From positions 1 to 23,062 of the forward strand of contig JBCBGZ010000041.1 of NCBI GenBank assembly GCA_038526245.1: DNA of 23,062 bases. The letters are read 5' to 3'. Position numbers and translations under genes: made by a program. Origin of the DNA: UBA5336 sp038526245 (GTDB taxonomy: Bacteria; Pseudomonadota; Alphaproteobacteria; Caulobacterales; Hyphomonadaceae). The notes beneath the pieces were generated by a model. The model had not been told where the DNA came from, ran no database searches, and saw only the letters and a list, made by a program, of their open reading frames with translations. The first letter of the stretch is position 1; each line of letters opens with the position of its first letter. Positions 1 to 7,689 of the stretch are shown in pieces.

Positions 1-79
1 ATTTGGGCAGTCACCAGCCGGTTTGGCTGCCCCAGTGAACAGGCTCGGAAGGGCCAGTTCTCGCCGTAGTGGGAGCAGT

Positions 80-2305
80 TCAAGCATCAGAGATTACGCT
101 TTCGGTTTGGGCCGCCCTCACCAAGCGTACAAGCACCTTGCTTGAAGCGCCTCCATCCTCGCCATCAAGTGCCGCTCTTATCGTCTTGTCTGAAAAACCC
201 GTGGCGTCTTTCGTCCCGCGTGCCCCAAGCGTTTTGTAAACCGCCGACGCCCTCTTCAGGGTCGCGTCAATATTCACAATTCCACTGCCAAATGTGGCCG
301 GTTCCTCAGCCTCCCCGATGTACACAGCTTCTTCCCAATTGTGTGCTTCCTTTCCGATGTGGCGAACGGCAATGGCTTCGACATGGCGGCGGGGCAACAC
401 GCCTTTTTGCGTATCTGTTCCACCCGAGAACGGCGCTTCCGTGTGCAGGTGATATCGCGCCAGAACTTGCCCGTAGGTTTTCAGCCAATGGGTGGGAACC
501 GGGTTTCCGGTCTGGCGATCAAACGCATGACTCGCCGCCTCGGTCGGGTCATTGTCAAAGGGGGCGGCGGGCTTGGGTTCTTGAGTGCGATGGGCGTCAA
601 GCCATGCGGCAGCGTCCGGATCATCTGCGGCAACCATGGCCATTGGATGACACTCGAAAGTGAACAGGAAATTGAACGGCTTCACCTGGTCACAATAGGC
701 CCGGCCTTCGTTGAACCCGCCGAACCAGTTGGAAACCATGTTGGGTGAGGTCGCAGAGTATCGGCTTGCAGCGGGTCTGTGAAAGTCGGCTTCATCCATA
801 AAGTGAAGCTGATCATCGCGGCCATCAATCGCGGCTTTGAGTATGAGACGCCAAAGGGTTTCATGCCAGTAGGCTGTCTTCCCGTTTGGTTTCCAGTCGG
901 AATTGGCTGGAGCATGGAAAGGTGGGTGAAGATGGCCAAGCCCATGGGCTGAAACTTTCCTGAGCACGGGCTGGCCATTCTGTTGGTTGAACAGGGCGTA
1001 GCGCTTGGCAGATACGGCATAGCAATAGAGCGGCGGTGCATCCGTCCAGTGGCCCTTGCGATCACCAAAATTCTCGTCTTCAGCCTTCAGAACCGGCTCG
1101 TCATCTTCATAAGGATTGAGGGCCTGGAACCACTCACACAGCTGCTTCACCTCATTGATGAAATCGTTCCGGCTCATATCTGCAGGCTTTGCAAAGGCAA
1201 TCCCGTCTGTATCGCAGAACACCCAATCAAGACCAGCCTGATGGGCTTTGCACTCTGCAAGCGTCAGCATCAAACGAGCCGCCCCTGTGATCAGTGTCGC
1301 CAGCAAGGGGTGAAAGTAGGCACCGGCCACTTCCTCTACCGGTGAGACAACGCTGACAGGCTGGCCGTCATGACCCCAGCGCATGATCCGTTTGCTCGAT
1401 TTTGATCGCGGTATCTTTTCGACATTGGTTTCATCGAATATGCCGTAGCTCGTCGCGTTGGCGAGAATCTTGAGAGCGTGTTGCTCGCCGTCCAGCCGCT
1501 GATTTTCTCCGCTGGCGCTATCAGAGATTTCGCGTTGCTTGCGTTTCACCTGTCGGCGCATCTGAATAACGGATTTGAAGAAGTCGTCCGTCTCGGGATT
1601 GACCCGGTAGGCATCCTGGCCAGCCACCTTGATGGGCTTGAGGCCGGGCTGTTTGGCTTTTGGTTTGAAACCAATCGCCTGGACAATTTCCGGGCTCTTA
1701 CCTCTCAGGAACTTTGAAGCGAGGCAATCTGCGAGGGTGAACCAGAGCGGGGCTTCGCAGGTCAGCCGGTTGACGCCGATATTTGCGATCTTGTTCGCCT
1801 CGTATCGCGGCGAGCCATCCCAATAGACCGCCCGCACAGGAAACACGTCATCGCAGGCTTGAACCTCCACAATCCTGGTCAGGTGTCGCCAGTTTTCCGG
1901 ATTGCGAAGATCATCAAGCGTCCATGTGTCCAGCATGTCTCGCGTTTCCTGTGTCGCGTCGAAATGCTCGACACCCTGAGCAGTCAGGAAATCCCAGAGA
2001 CCCATCAAGGCATTCACGGTCGGATACATTGACGCGAAATCACAATAGGCGGTCTCAGTGATTTGGCGGCGAATCCTCACCTCCGAGCGCCCACCGAAAT
2101 AAGTGCTCATGATCTGACCGAGTAAGGGGCGGTCGAAGTGGGGCTGAGTAATCAAGCCCGGCGCAGCGCCGTTCTGCGCCCGGGTAATCCACCGGGCTTT
2201 CGCCGCCGGGATTGGCAGCTCCACGCGATGGATGTGCTGATGCAATGCCATGGGGCGGCGATGCGTGTGTTGAACACGCCGCGGGCGCCGCCGGGTGTTT
2301 GACAC
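80..2305 (-). CDS. Family B DNA polymerase-like protein lacking an exonuclease domain, probably 5'-truncated
   Basis: The 741-residue product carries the polymerase core motifs of family B (alpha-like) DNA polymerases: motif A DFASMYP (residues 89-95), a motif B-like KILANATSYG (279-288) and motif C CDTDG with the metal-binding DTD at 365-367. An SAKRY element at 432-436 resembles the KKRY motif. A YFGGR segment (69-73) precedes motif A, where DNA-contacting YxGG motifs often lie. Only 88 residues precede motif A, so the usual 3'-5' exonuclease domain is absent. An in-frame TGA at 2318-2320 blocks extension, and thiD ends 49 bp upstream. The longest frame starts with GTG at 2305. ATGs at 2251 and 2110 are alternatives. 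None has a convincing ribosome-binding site. The last 45 or so residues look helix-turn-helix-like, which is a weak inference. Sampled GC is near 52%, well below the neighbours, suggesting transfer. It could be a decaying remnant of a mobile-element polymerase or a compact working enzyme. The family assignment is firm; function is uncertain. Confidence 0.72.
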   Translation of the reverse strand: MSNTRRRPRRVQHTHRRPMALHQHIHRVELPIPAAKARWITRAQNGAAPGLITQPHFDRPLLGQIMSTYFGGRSEVRIRRQITETAYCDFASMYPTVNALMGLWDFLTAQGVEHFDATQETRDMLDTWTLDDLRNPENWRHLTRIVEVQACDDVFPVRAVYWDGSPRYEANKIANIGVNRLTCEAPLWFTLADCLASKFLRGKSPEIVQAIGFKPKAKQPGLKPIKVAGQDAYRVNPETDDFFKSVIQMRRQVKRKQREISDSASGENQRLDGEQHALKILANATSYGIFDETNVEKIPRSKSSKRIMRWGHDGQPVSVVSPVEEVAGAYFHPLLATLITGAARLMLTLAECKAHQAGLDWVFCDTDGIAFAKPADMSRNDFINEVKQLCEWFQALNPYEDDEPVLKAEDENFGDRKGHWTDAPPLYCYAVSAKRYALFNQQNGQPVLRKVSAHGLGHLHPPFHAPANSDWKPNGKTAYWHETLWRLILKAAIDGRDDQLHFMDEADFHRPAASRYSATSPNMVSNWFGGFNEGRAYCDQVKPFNFLFTFECHPMAMVAADDPDAAAWLDAHRTQEPKPAAPFDNDPTEAASHAFDRQTGNPVPTHWLKTYGQVLARYHLHTEAPFSGGTDTQKGVLPRRHVEAIAVRHIGKEAHNWEEAVYIGEAEEPATFGSGIVNIDATLKRASAVYKTLGARGTKDATGFSDKTIRAALDGEDGGASSKVLVRLVRAAQTESVISDA

Positions 2306-2354
2306 TTTGCCCAGGAGTCAGCCGCTTTTGCGGTCGCTTGGCGTGCGCGGTTGT

Positions 2355-3179
2355 TCAGGTCTCGCGGGTCAGCGGCCAGCCATGATTCACCGGCCCGTGG
2401 CCCCGGCCAAATCCCGGCGCGGTCTCGATCGCCCGGATCAGATAATCCCGGCCCGCTTCCACCGCATCGGGCATGGCACTGCCAAGGGCCAGATGGGTGG
2501 CAATGGCGCTGGCCAATGTGCATCCGGTCCCGTGGGTGCTGGTGGTGTCAATGCGCGGGGCCTCGAATATCCACTCGCCATGGTGGGTCTGGAGTACGTC
2601 GATCACGCGGTCGCCGCCCAGATGCCCCCCTTTGACGAGGGCGCCCAGAGCACCTTTTTCCAGCAGGGCTTCGGCGGCCCGGCGCTGCCCATCCACGCTT
2701 TCCACCGCTTTGCCGGACAGGATTTCCGCCTCCGGCGCATTCGGCGTCACCAGCCCGGCGCCGGGGATCAGATCGCTGGTCAGCGCCTCCACGGCAGGGC
2801 GCTCCACCAGCCGGTCGCCGCTGGTCGCCACCATGACCGGATCGATGACCCGCACCGCATCTCCGGCCTGTGCGGCGAGCAACTCAGCCAGCCGACCGAT
2901 CAGTTTGGCATCGGCCAGCATGCCGGTCTTGATCGCGTCAGCGCCAATATCGGCCAGCGCGGTTTCCGCCTGGCCGAGGACGACGTCCAGCGGAATGGGA
3001 AATACGCCATGGACACCCACCGTATCCTGCACCGTGATCGCGCTGATCGCCGTCATCGCATAGCCGCCACAGGCCGTGACCGACTTGATATCGGCCTGGA
3101 TACCAGCGCCGCCGGAATTGTCGGACCCCGCGATGATCAGCACGCGGCCTTTCGGGGCCGGTGCGGTCTCAGAGCTCAT
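2355..3179 (-). CDS. thiD: Hydroxymethylpyrimidine/phosphomethylpyrimidine kinase ThiD
   Basis: ThiD phosphorylates 4-amino-5-hydroxymethyl-2-methylpyrimidine and its monophosphate with ATP, giving the pyrimidine half of thiamine in the cytoplasm. The 274-residue product has the ribokinase-like fold signatures: AGSDNSGGAGIQADIK near residues 17-32, KTGML near 84, a VIDPVMVATSGDRL block near 111-124, TPNAPE at 145-150, and the anion-hole/catalytic GTGC at 217-220. The length is normal for the family. I chose the ATG at 3179 because it overlaps the TGA of the upstream TIR gene in an ATGA arrangement typical of translational coupling. An in-frame TTG two codons earlier is less likely. No other thiamine gene is visible here and I see no thiamine-pyrophosphate riboswitch, so expression probably follows the upstream genes. 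Confidence 0.95.
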   Translation of the reverse strand: MSSETAPAPKGRVLIIAGSDNSGGAGIQADIKSVTACGGYAMTAISAITVQDTVGVHGVFPIPLDVVLGQAETALADIGADAIKTGMLADAKLIGRLAELLAAQAGDAVRVIDPVMVATSGDRLVERPAVEALTSDLIPGAGLVTPNAPEAEILSGKAVESVDGQRRAAEALLEKGALGALVKGGHLGGDRVIDVLQTHHGEWIFEAPRIDTTSTHGTGCTLASAIATHLALGSAMPDAVEAGRDYLIRAIETAPGFGRGHGPVNHGWPLTRET

Positions 3180-4246
3180 CCGCAAACCTCGACATATTCC
3201 TCGGTCTGGAACTCATATGAACACGCATAATTGGAATCCACGAAACAGTAATATCCGCCCTGGCTCTCGCGGCAGTCGCAATCGGCGTGGTCAATATTCA
3301 ACTTCAGCTCGCGGAACGGCGTTGTGCCAGCGATGGTTCGGCAATAACGCTCGGCGTCGTCCTCATAATTGGTCTTGGCCTGGGCGCAGGCCGCGTCCTG
3401 TGTGGGGTGGACGAGACTGTCACTGTCGAGGGCATCGGCCTGGGAACTGGCGCGGAAGACCTGGCCAATCGGCGTGGGATTGGGTTTCCAGACCGGGCGC
3501 ATTTCCCCGGTGCACAGCGGTAAGATCTCCTCACGCACACGCTGGGCATAAAAGCCTTGCGGGAAGCTGCGCAGAAAATCCTGATAGTCAGTCTTCAAAC
3601 CCGTTTCCTGCGCCGCCAGAAACATGGCCTCTTCCGCGTCAGAGGGGGCCGCAGGCGTCACGTTACGGGAGATGGTCGTGCTAACGCGTTCTCCGCCCAG
3701 GGTTTCCCGCTCCATCGAAACGGACTCGACCGAATTCAGCGCCTGCAGGCCAAGGAATCCACCGACCCCCAGAACGGCCAGTCCCAGTACGGCAAGGGTT
3801 GGCAGAAACGGCAGCTTTCGCTTCGCCGCAGGCTTCTCCAGCCCGCCAACCGGTTCGCCCGACATAACGGCGCGCACGCTCTCAATGAAGAAGTCCCAAT
3901 GGCTGTCTTCAATATCGCCATCCCACTCGATCAGGTCGGCGAACTGTATGAGGCCAAAGCCAAGCGGCGGCTCCACATCATCAATTCTAACGGGCACAAG
4001 CGCGCCGCGAGTCTTGCCGACATTGGCCTCTTCCTTGACCCAGGGCGCATCCACGGACTCCTCGGACCAAACCGCGACGACGGCCTTTGCGGCGTCCAGC
4101 TCACGCTGGATCTCCTCGTCCCAGCTGGTGCCTGGCGCGATGCCATGGTCCCACCAGACCGAAAAACCTTCGGCCCGGAGCCCCTCAACGATGCGGACAA
4201 CACGGCCCGCATCCTCTTTCTTGTAGGAAATGAAGATATCCGCCAT
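3176..4246 (-). CDS. Membrane-anchored TIR-domain protein with Cys-rich extracytoplasmic domain
   Basis: The first 125 or so of 356 residues form a TIR domain: the start DIFISYKKED, a BB-loop region WWDHGIAPGTSWDEEI (31-46), and SEESVDAPWVKEEA (61-74). E73 lies four residues after W69, as the catalytic Glu lies after its Trp in SARM1-type TIR NADases, so NAD+ cleavage is plausible but inferred. A KRK patch precedes one membrane helix (about 145-167), which places the TIR domain in the cytoplasm. The outer part (170-356) has eight cysteines (245, 287, 302, 323, 325, 334, 342, 355), suggesting disulfides in the periplasm. A segment near 222-240 (DFLRSFPQGFYAQRV) resembles short TPR-like motifs. 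The start is supported by a GGAGGG ribosome-binding site. The gene lies 31 bp after a lipoprotein gene and overlaps thiD by 4 bp. The architecture resembles a receptor. A defence or envelope-sensing role is speculation. Confidence 0.88.
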   Translation of the reverse strand: MADIFISYKKEDAGRVVRIVEGLRAEGFSVWWDHGIAPGTSWDEEIQRELDAAKAVVAVWSEESVDAPWVKEEANVGKTRGALVPVRIDDVEPPLGFGLIQFADLIEWDGDIEDSHWDFFIESVRAVMSGEPVGGLEKPAAKRKLPFLPTLAVLGLAVLGVGGFLGLQALNSVESVSMERETLGGERVSTTISRNVTPAAPSDAEEAMFLAAQETGLKTDYQDFLRSFPQGFYAQRVREEILPLCTGEMRPVWKPNPTPIGQVFRASSQADALDSDSLVHPTQDAACAQAKTNYEDDAERYCRTIAGTTPFRELKLNIDHADCDCRESQGGYYCFVDSNYACSYEFQTEEYVEVCG

Positions 4247-4277
4247 GGCGCGTCCCTCCGCTCAGTGTTGCAAGACC

Positions 4278-4847
4278 CTACTGGTCCCTCGCCCCGTCAC
4301 CCAAGGGCGCTGTCGTGTCGAACTCAATCCGGAAGAACCGGTTCGGCCGCGCCATTTCATAGGCCAGCAACCCGGCTTCGGGGCGCACTTCCATGGCCCA
4401 CACATTGTCTTTAGAGACGGGAATGCCCTCGGCATCGAAAAGAGCCTTCGTGTCGATGCTTGCCGCGAAAGACTGCCGGTCGCCGGATGTCACGTCGGGA
4501 TTGCTGTAGCCGCCATAATTGGAAATGGCGTCCGGTGTGCCATCAGAGTGCAAATGCTGATGGCGCAGCTCCAGCCCACCCCCTGCAATCTTGCGCAGGA
4601 TCCAGGTGCGCGATGTGTCTTCGCCCACAGCAAGGGGCATCCGGATTTCGTGGGGCGCGCAGGTCTCCACATGGACGGTGATGGGCTCGGCGCGCCAATC
4701 GGCGTCCTCTGCATCCGTGCTGACAATCGTGCCCGCAAACCGCTCGCCACACAGGTCTCCCATCCGGGCGAAGAACTCAGCCTCTGGATCCGGCGATCCA
4801 CAGGCAACAAGAAGCGCCGCAGCGCCGATCACAACAGAACGTATCAT
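4278..4847 (-). CDS. Putative outer-membrane lipoprotein, paralogue A
   Basis: This is a 189-residue protein of unknown function. It begins with a lipoprotein signal: basic start, hydrophobic stretch and lipobox LVAC with C16, followed by Gly rather than Asp, so outer-membrane sorting is expected. The mature part is clearly related to the product of the adjacent upstream gene (4914-5516). The shared elements are an LCG block (C33), HVETC (C63), a W-L strand, SNYGG, and DNVW near the C-terminus. The two cysteines are 30 residues apart in both proteins, suggesting a conserved disulfide. The ATG at 4847 has an AGGGTTGGAG stretch just upstream. The gene lies 66 bp after its paralogue and 31 bp before the TIR gene, so a shared transcript is likely. 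I recognise no catalytic motif. Confidence 0.8.
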   Translation of the reverse strand: MIRSVVIGAAALLVACGSPDPEAEFFARMGDLCGERFAGTIVSTDAEDADWRAEPITVHVETCAPHEIRMPLAVGEDTSRTWILRKIAGGGLELRHQHLHSDGTPDAISNYGGYSNPDVTSGDRQSFAASIDTKALFDAEGIPVSKDNVWAMEVRPEAGLLAYEMARPNRFFRIEFDTTAPLGDGARDQ

Positions 4848-4913
4848 TCTCCAACCCTAGCGGAGCCGCCGCGCCGTGCCCATCCCGAAAGACTGGGCAT
4901 GTTCTTGGGGCGA

Positions 4914-5516
4914 CTAGGCGGGGGGTTGCCAATCGGCAGGTGTTTCAACGGGAACCGCTTCGGACAGGTCAAAGATCATACCCCGCTCACTGCTCAGCCT
5001 TTGGACATGATAGGCAAGCGTTTGTTCGGTCGGATCCAGCGTCAGCGTCCAGACATTCTGGGTAGATCCCACGATCCCTTTTTCCTCGAACTTCGCGCGC
5101 GATTCATCATCGATTGGGAACACCTGAACCAGGGCATCCACGCCCTCGCTGGACAGGCCGCCATAACTGTCAATTCCTGGGCCTGTGCCCTCGGTCCGGC
5201 CGATGCGGTAAAGGACCCCACCATCTTCCGTGGGGCTCAGCGTCCAGGTGCGCGTGCGGTCATCCGTGACGTTGAAGTTCATTACCGCGCCATCGCGCGA
5301 ACACGATTCCACATGCAGGATCAGGCGGGAATTCTTCCAGTCTCTATCGGCGGAATAAGTGGTCGTCATGTCGCCAAGATAGGCGTTTCCACACAAGGGA
5401 TCGAGCGCTTCCCAGAAGGCGCCGCCTGGCAAACCATTGGGAGTCGAAGATGAGCCGCACGCCGCCAAGGCCAGCGCTGCCGCTGCAGAAAACAACACTG
5501 AAGTTCGCTTCGTCAT
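4914..5516 (-). CDS. Putative outer-membrane lipoprotein, paralogue B
   Basis: This is a 200-residue protein of unknown function with a lipoprotein signal peptide ending in lipobox LAAC (C20, followed by Gly). I placed the start at the ATG at 5516 because it puts the signal peptide at the N-terminus. A longer frame to 5597 would bury it behind 27 extra residues. The mature domain matches the downstream neighbour over its whole length: LCG with C42, HVESC with C72 (again 30 residues apart), W-L strands, DSYGG, an EEKGI segment and QNVW. Tandem duplication is the simplest explanation. It is probably the first gene of the leftward accessory unit, because an intrinsic terminator (5632-5667) separates it from ftsH. 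I could not identify a convincing promoter in the gap. Confidence 0.8.
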   Translation of the reverse strand: MTKRTSVLFSAAAALALAACGSSSTPNGLPGGAFWEALDPLCGNAYLGDMTTTYSADRDWKNSRLILHVESCSRDGAVMNFNVTDDRTRTWTLSPTEDGGVLYRIGRTEGTGPGIDSYGGLSSEGVDALVQVFPIDDESRAKFEEKGIVGSTQNVWTLTLDPTEQTLAYHVQRLSSERGMIFDLSEAVPVETPADWQPPA

Positions 5517-5631
5517 GGCGGAAAGCCTACTAGCGTCCTCGCCTGTTTTCGCAAGGGGAAATGAGCGCGCTGGCGCCACTCGCACAGACTTATCCAACCG
5601 GGGTCGCTTTGGGGTGACACTTCACGTCCCA

Positions 5632-5667
5632 AGACAAAAGGGGCTCCCCCGCATTTGGGAGCGCCCC
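5632..5667 (-). terminator. Intrinsic terminator downstream of ftsH
   Basis: Read on the minus strand, a GC-rich hairpin (GGGGCGCTCCC, a 7-nt loop region, then GGGAGCCCC, with a small bulge) is followed directly by TTTTGTCTT. It lies about 50 bp after the ftsH stop codon and before the lipoprotein gene, so it should end the Tol-Pal/tilS/ftsH transcript. Confidence 0.75.
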
Positions 5668-5718
5668 ATTGTATCCAGGGTTCGCAGCATGGCCGCAAAC
5701 CGAAGGAAAGACCTAGCT

Positions 5719-7641
5719 TTAAGCCGGTTTCGGGTCGCCTTCGAAGCCTTCACCCTCGCCTTCCGGCTTGGCGCGCTTCTTCCCGATCACGGGGACCGCC
5801 GAAGCGGGCCCATCGTCTTCATCGGAAGCATCGGGACGATCAGGCTTGTTGCCTTGAAGCAGGCCGTCGATCTCTTCGCCGGTCAGCGTCTCGTATTCGA
5901 GCAAGCCCTCTGCAACCGCTTCCCATTGTGCGCGGTGGTCCGTCATGATCCGGCGCGCATCATCCATGCCCTGTTGGACCAGACGGCGCACTTCTTCCTC
6001 AATCTTCTTGGAGGTTTCCTCAGACACGCTGGAGGACTGGACCAATTGCTGACCGAGGAACACCTCGCCCTGGTCCTCGCCATAGTCCACCGGGCCGATC
6101 GCATCGGAAAGGCCCCAACGGGTGACCATCGCGCGGGCAAGGCGTGTGGCTTGCTGGATATCGCTCGCCGCGCCAGCCGTCACATTGTCTTCGCCAAAGC
6201 GCAGCTCTTCCGCGACACGGCCGCCCATCATGATGGCGAGACGAGACGTCATCTCGATTTTGGACATGGACAGCTTGTCGTCAGTCGGCAGCTGCATCAC
6301 CATGCCGAGGGCACGTCCGCGCGGAATAATCGTCGCCTTGTGCACGGGGTCGGCCTTCGGCACTTTCAGCGCCACTATAGCATGGCCGGCTTCGTGGTAA
6401 GCTGTCAGTTCTTTCTCGCTTTCAGACATGACCATGGAGCGGCGCTCCGGCCCCATCATGACCTTGTCCTTGGCGTCTTCGAACTCCTTCATCGCGACCA
6501 CGCGTTTGCCGCGCCGGGCTGCCAAGAGGGCGGCTTCATTCACGAGGTTGGCCAGATCCGCACCGGAAAAGCCGGGCGTGCCGCGGGCAATCGTCTTGGC
6601 ATTCACGTCCTTGGCGATCGGCACATTACGCATGTGGACCTTCAGGATTTTTTCGCGGCCGATGATGTCGGGGTTGCCGACGGTCACCTGACGGTCAAAC
6701 CGGCCGGGACGCAGCAGAGCCGGGTCCAGAACATCGGGGCGGTTCGTCGCTGCGATCAGGATGATACCTTCATTGGTCTCGAAGCCATCCATCTCCACCA
6801 GAAGCTGGTTCAGCGTCTGCTCACGCTCATCATTGCCTCCGCCGAGGCCAGCGCCGCGCGAACGGCCCACGGCGTCAATCTCGTCGATGAAAATGATGCA
6901 GGGCGCAGAGCGTTTGGCTTGCTCGAACATGTCCCGCACACGGCTGGCGCCGACGCCGACAAACATCTCGACAAAGTCCGAGCCGGAGATTGTGAAGAAC
7001 GGCACGTTGGCTTCGCCAGCCACAGCGCGTGCGATCAGCGTCTTACCCGTTCCGGGCGGGCCCACAAGCAAGGCGCCTTTTGGAATCTTACCGCCCAGAC
7101 GCTGGAATTTCGAAGGGTCTTTCAGGAACTCAACAATTTCCTGGAGTTCTTCCTTGGCTTCGTCCACGCCAGCGACGTCATCAAATGTCACGCGGCCATG
7201 CTTCTCCGTCAGAAGGCGCGCACGGGACTTGCCGAAGCTCATGGCGCCGCCGCGGCCACCGCCTTGCATCTGGCGCATCATGAACAGGAAGAGGCCGAGG
7301 ATCAGCAGAACCGGGATCAGATTGATGAAAATGGCGCCGAGCGTGTTTCCGCCAGAGGCTTCAAACGTCACGTTTGCGCCGTTCTCAGCCAGCGTCTTGC
7401 CCACATCCATTTCGAGCCCGGTCCACTCGGTGGTGAACTCCCGCCCGTCTGTGGTCGTGCCGGTTCCCATCGTGTCCTTGATGGTGATCTCGCGAATATT
7501 GCCGGTTTCAGAAAGCTGGAGCAGCTCACTGTAGGAAATCTCGTCGGCGTTGCCGGCCGCAGAATTGCTCTGCATCACAACGACCATTCCGATAATCAGA
7601 GCTGCGATGAGGCCCCAAATGGCCAGGTTCCGCATGTTCAT
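5719..7641 (-). CDS. ftsH: ATP-dependent zinc metalloprotease FtsH
   Basis: FtsH is a hexameric inner-membrane AAA+ protease that degrades misfolded membrane proteins and regulatory proteins. The 640-residue product has the full layout: membrane helix 1 (about 5-23), a periplasmic segment, membrane helix 2 (about 102-122), Walker A GPPGTGKT (194-201), Walker B IIFIDE (249-254), a second region of homology with TNRPDVLDPALLRPGRFDR (299-317), and the zinc site HEAGH (416-420) with a probable third ligand D494. The C-terminus is acidic and low-complexity, as is usual. The start could be Met1 (7641) or Met3 (7635). The ribosome-binding site is weak for both. It follows tilS by 48 bp and is the last gene before a terminator. 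In many alphaproteobacteria glmM follows ftsH. Here an accessory block follows instead. Confidence 0.98.
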   Translation of the reverse strand: MNMRNLAIWGLIAALIIGMVVVMQSNSAAGNADEISYSELLQLSETGNIREITIKDTMGTGTTTDGREFTTEWTGLEMDVGKTLAENGANVTFEASGGNTLGAIFINLIPVLLILGLFLFMMRQMQGGGRGGAMSFGKSRARLLTEKHGRVTFDDVAGVDEAKEELQEIVEFLKDPSKFQRLGGKIPKGALLVGPPGTGKTLIARAVAGEANVPFFTISGSDFVEMFVGVGASRVRDMFEQAKRSAPCIIFIDEIDAVGRSRGAGLGGGNDEREQTLNQLLVEMDGFETNEGIILIAATNRPDVLDPALLRPGRFDRQVTVGNPDIIGREKILKVHMRNVPIAKDVNAKTIARGTPGFSGADLANLVNEAALLAARRGKRVVAMKEFEDAKDKVMMGPERRSMVMSESEKELTAYHEAGHAIVALKVPKADPVHKATIIPRGRALGMVMQLPTDDKLSMSKIEMTSRLAIMMGGRVAEELRFGEDNVTAGAASDIQQATRLARAMVTRWGLSDAIGPVDYGEDQGEVFLGQQLVQSSSVSEETSKKIEEEVRRLVQQGMDDARRIMTDHRAQWEAVAEGLLEYETLTGEEIDGLLQGNKPDRPDASDEDDGPASAVPVIGKKRAKPEGEGEGFEGDPKPA

Positions 7642-7689
7642 GGGCTAACTTTCACGTCTAAAAACACTTCGGACTGTAACATAGGGGCG

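Noticed and set aside
1..40. Possible terminator after the polymerase frame (GGGCAG...CTGCCC)
   Set aside because: The 6-bp stem has a 16-nt loop and no T-run follows it on the minus strand. The window edge prevents a decision. The first 79 bases otherwise hold nothing I can identify.
2152..2523. Minus-strand frame overlapping thiD and the polymerase start as a possible lost exonuclease part
   Set aside because: The frame covers thiD coding DNA in another phase and shows no exonuclease motif, so it is a shadow frame.
2295..3230. A 311-codon plus-strand frame opposite thiD
   Set aside because: It is the antisense shadow of thiD. The product is low-complexity, rich in His, Gly and Arg, with no recognisable motif.
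4848..4913. Hairpin TGCCCA...TGGGCA between the two lipoprotein genes as a terminator
   Set aside because: The stem is short and there is no T-rich tail on the coding strand. The two genes more likely share a transcript.
3176..5516. A complete known anti-phage system built on the TIR gene
   Set aside because: No sensor such as an Argonaute, STING, CBASS cyclase or Thoeris ThsA-type effector is nearby. The neighbours are lipoproteins and thiD, so a named defence system cannot be supported.
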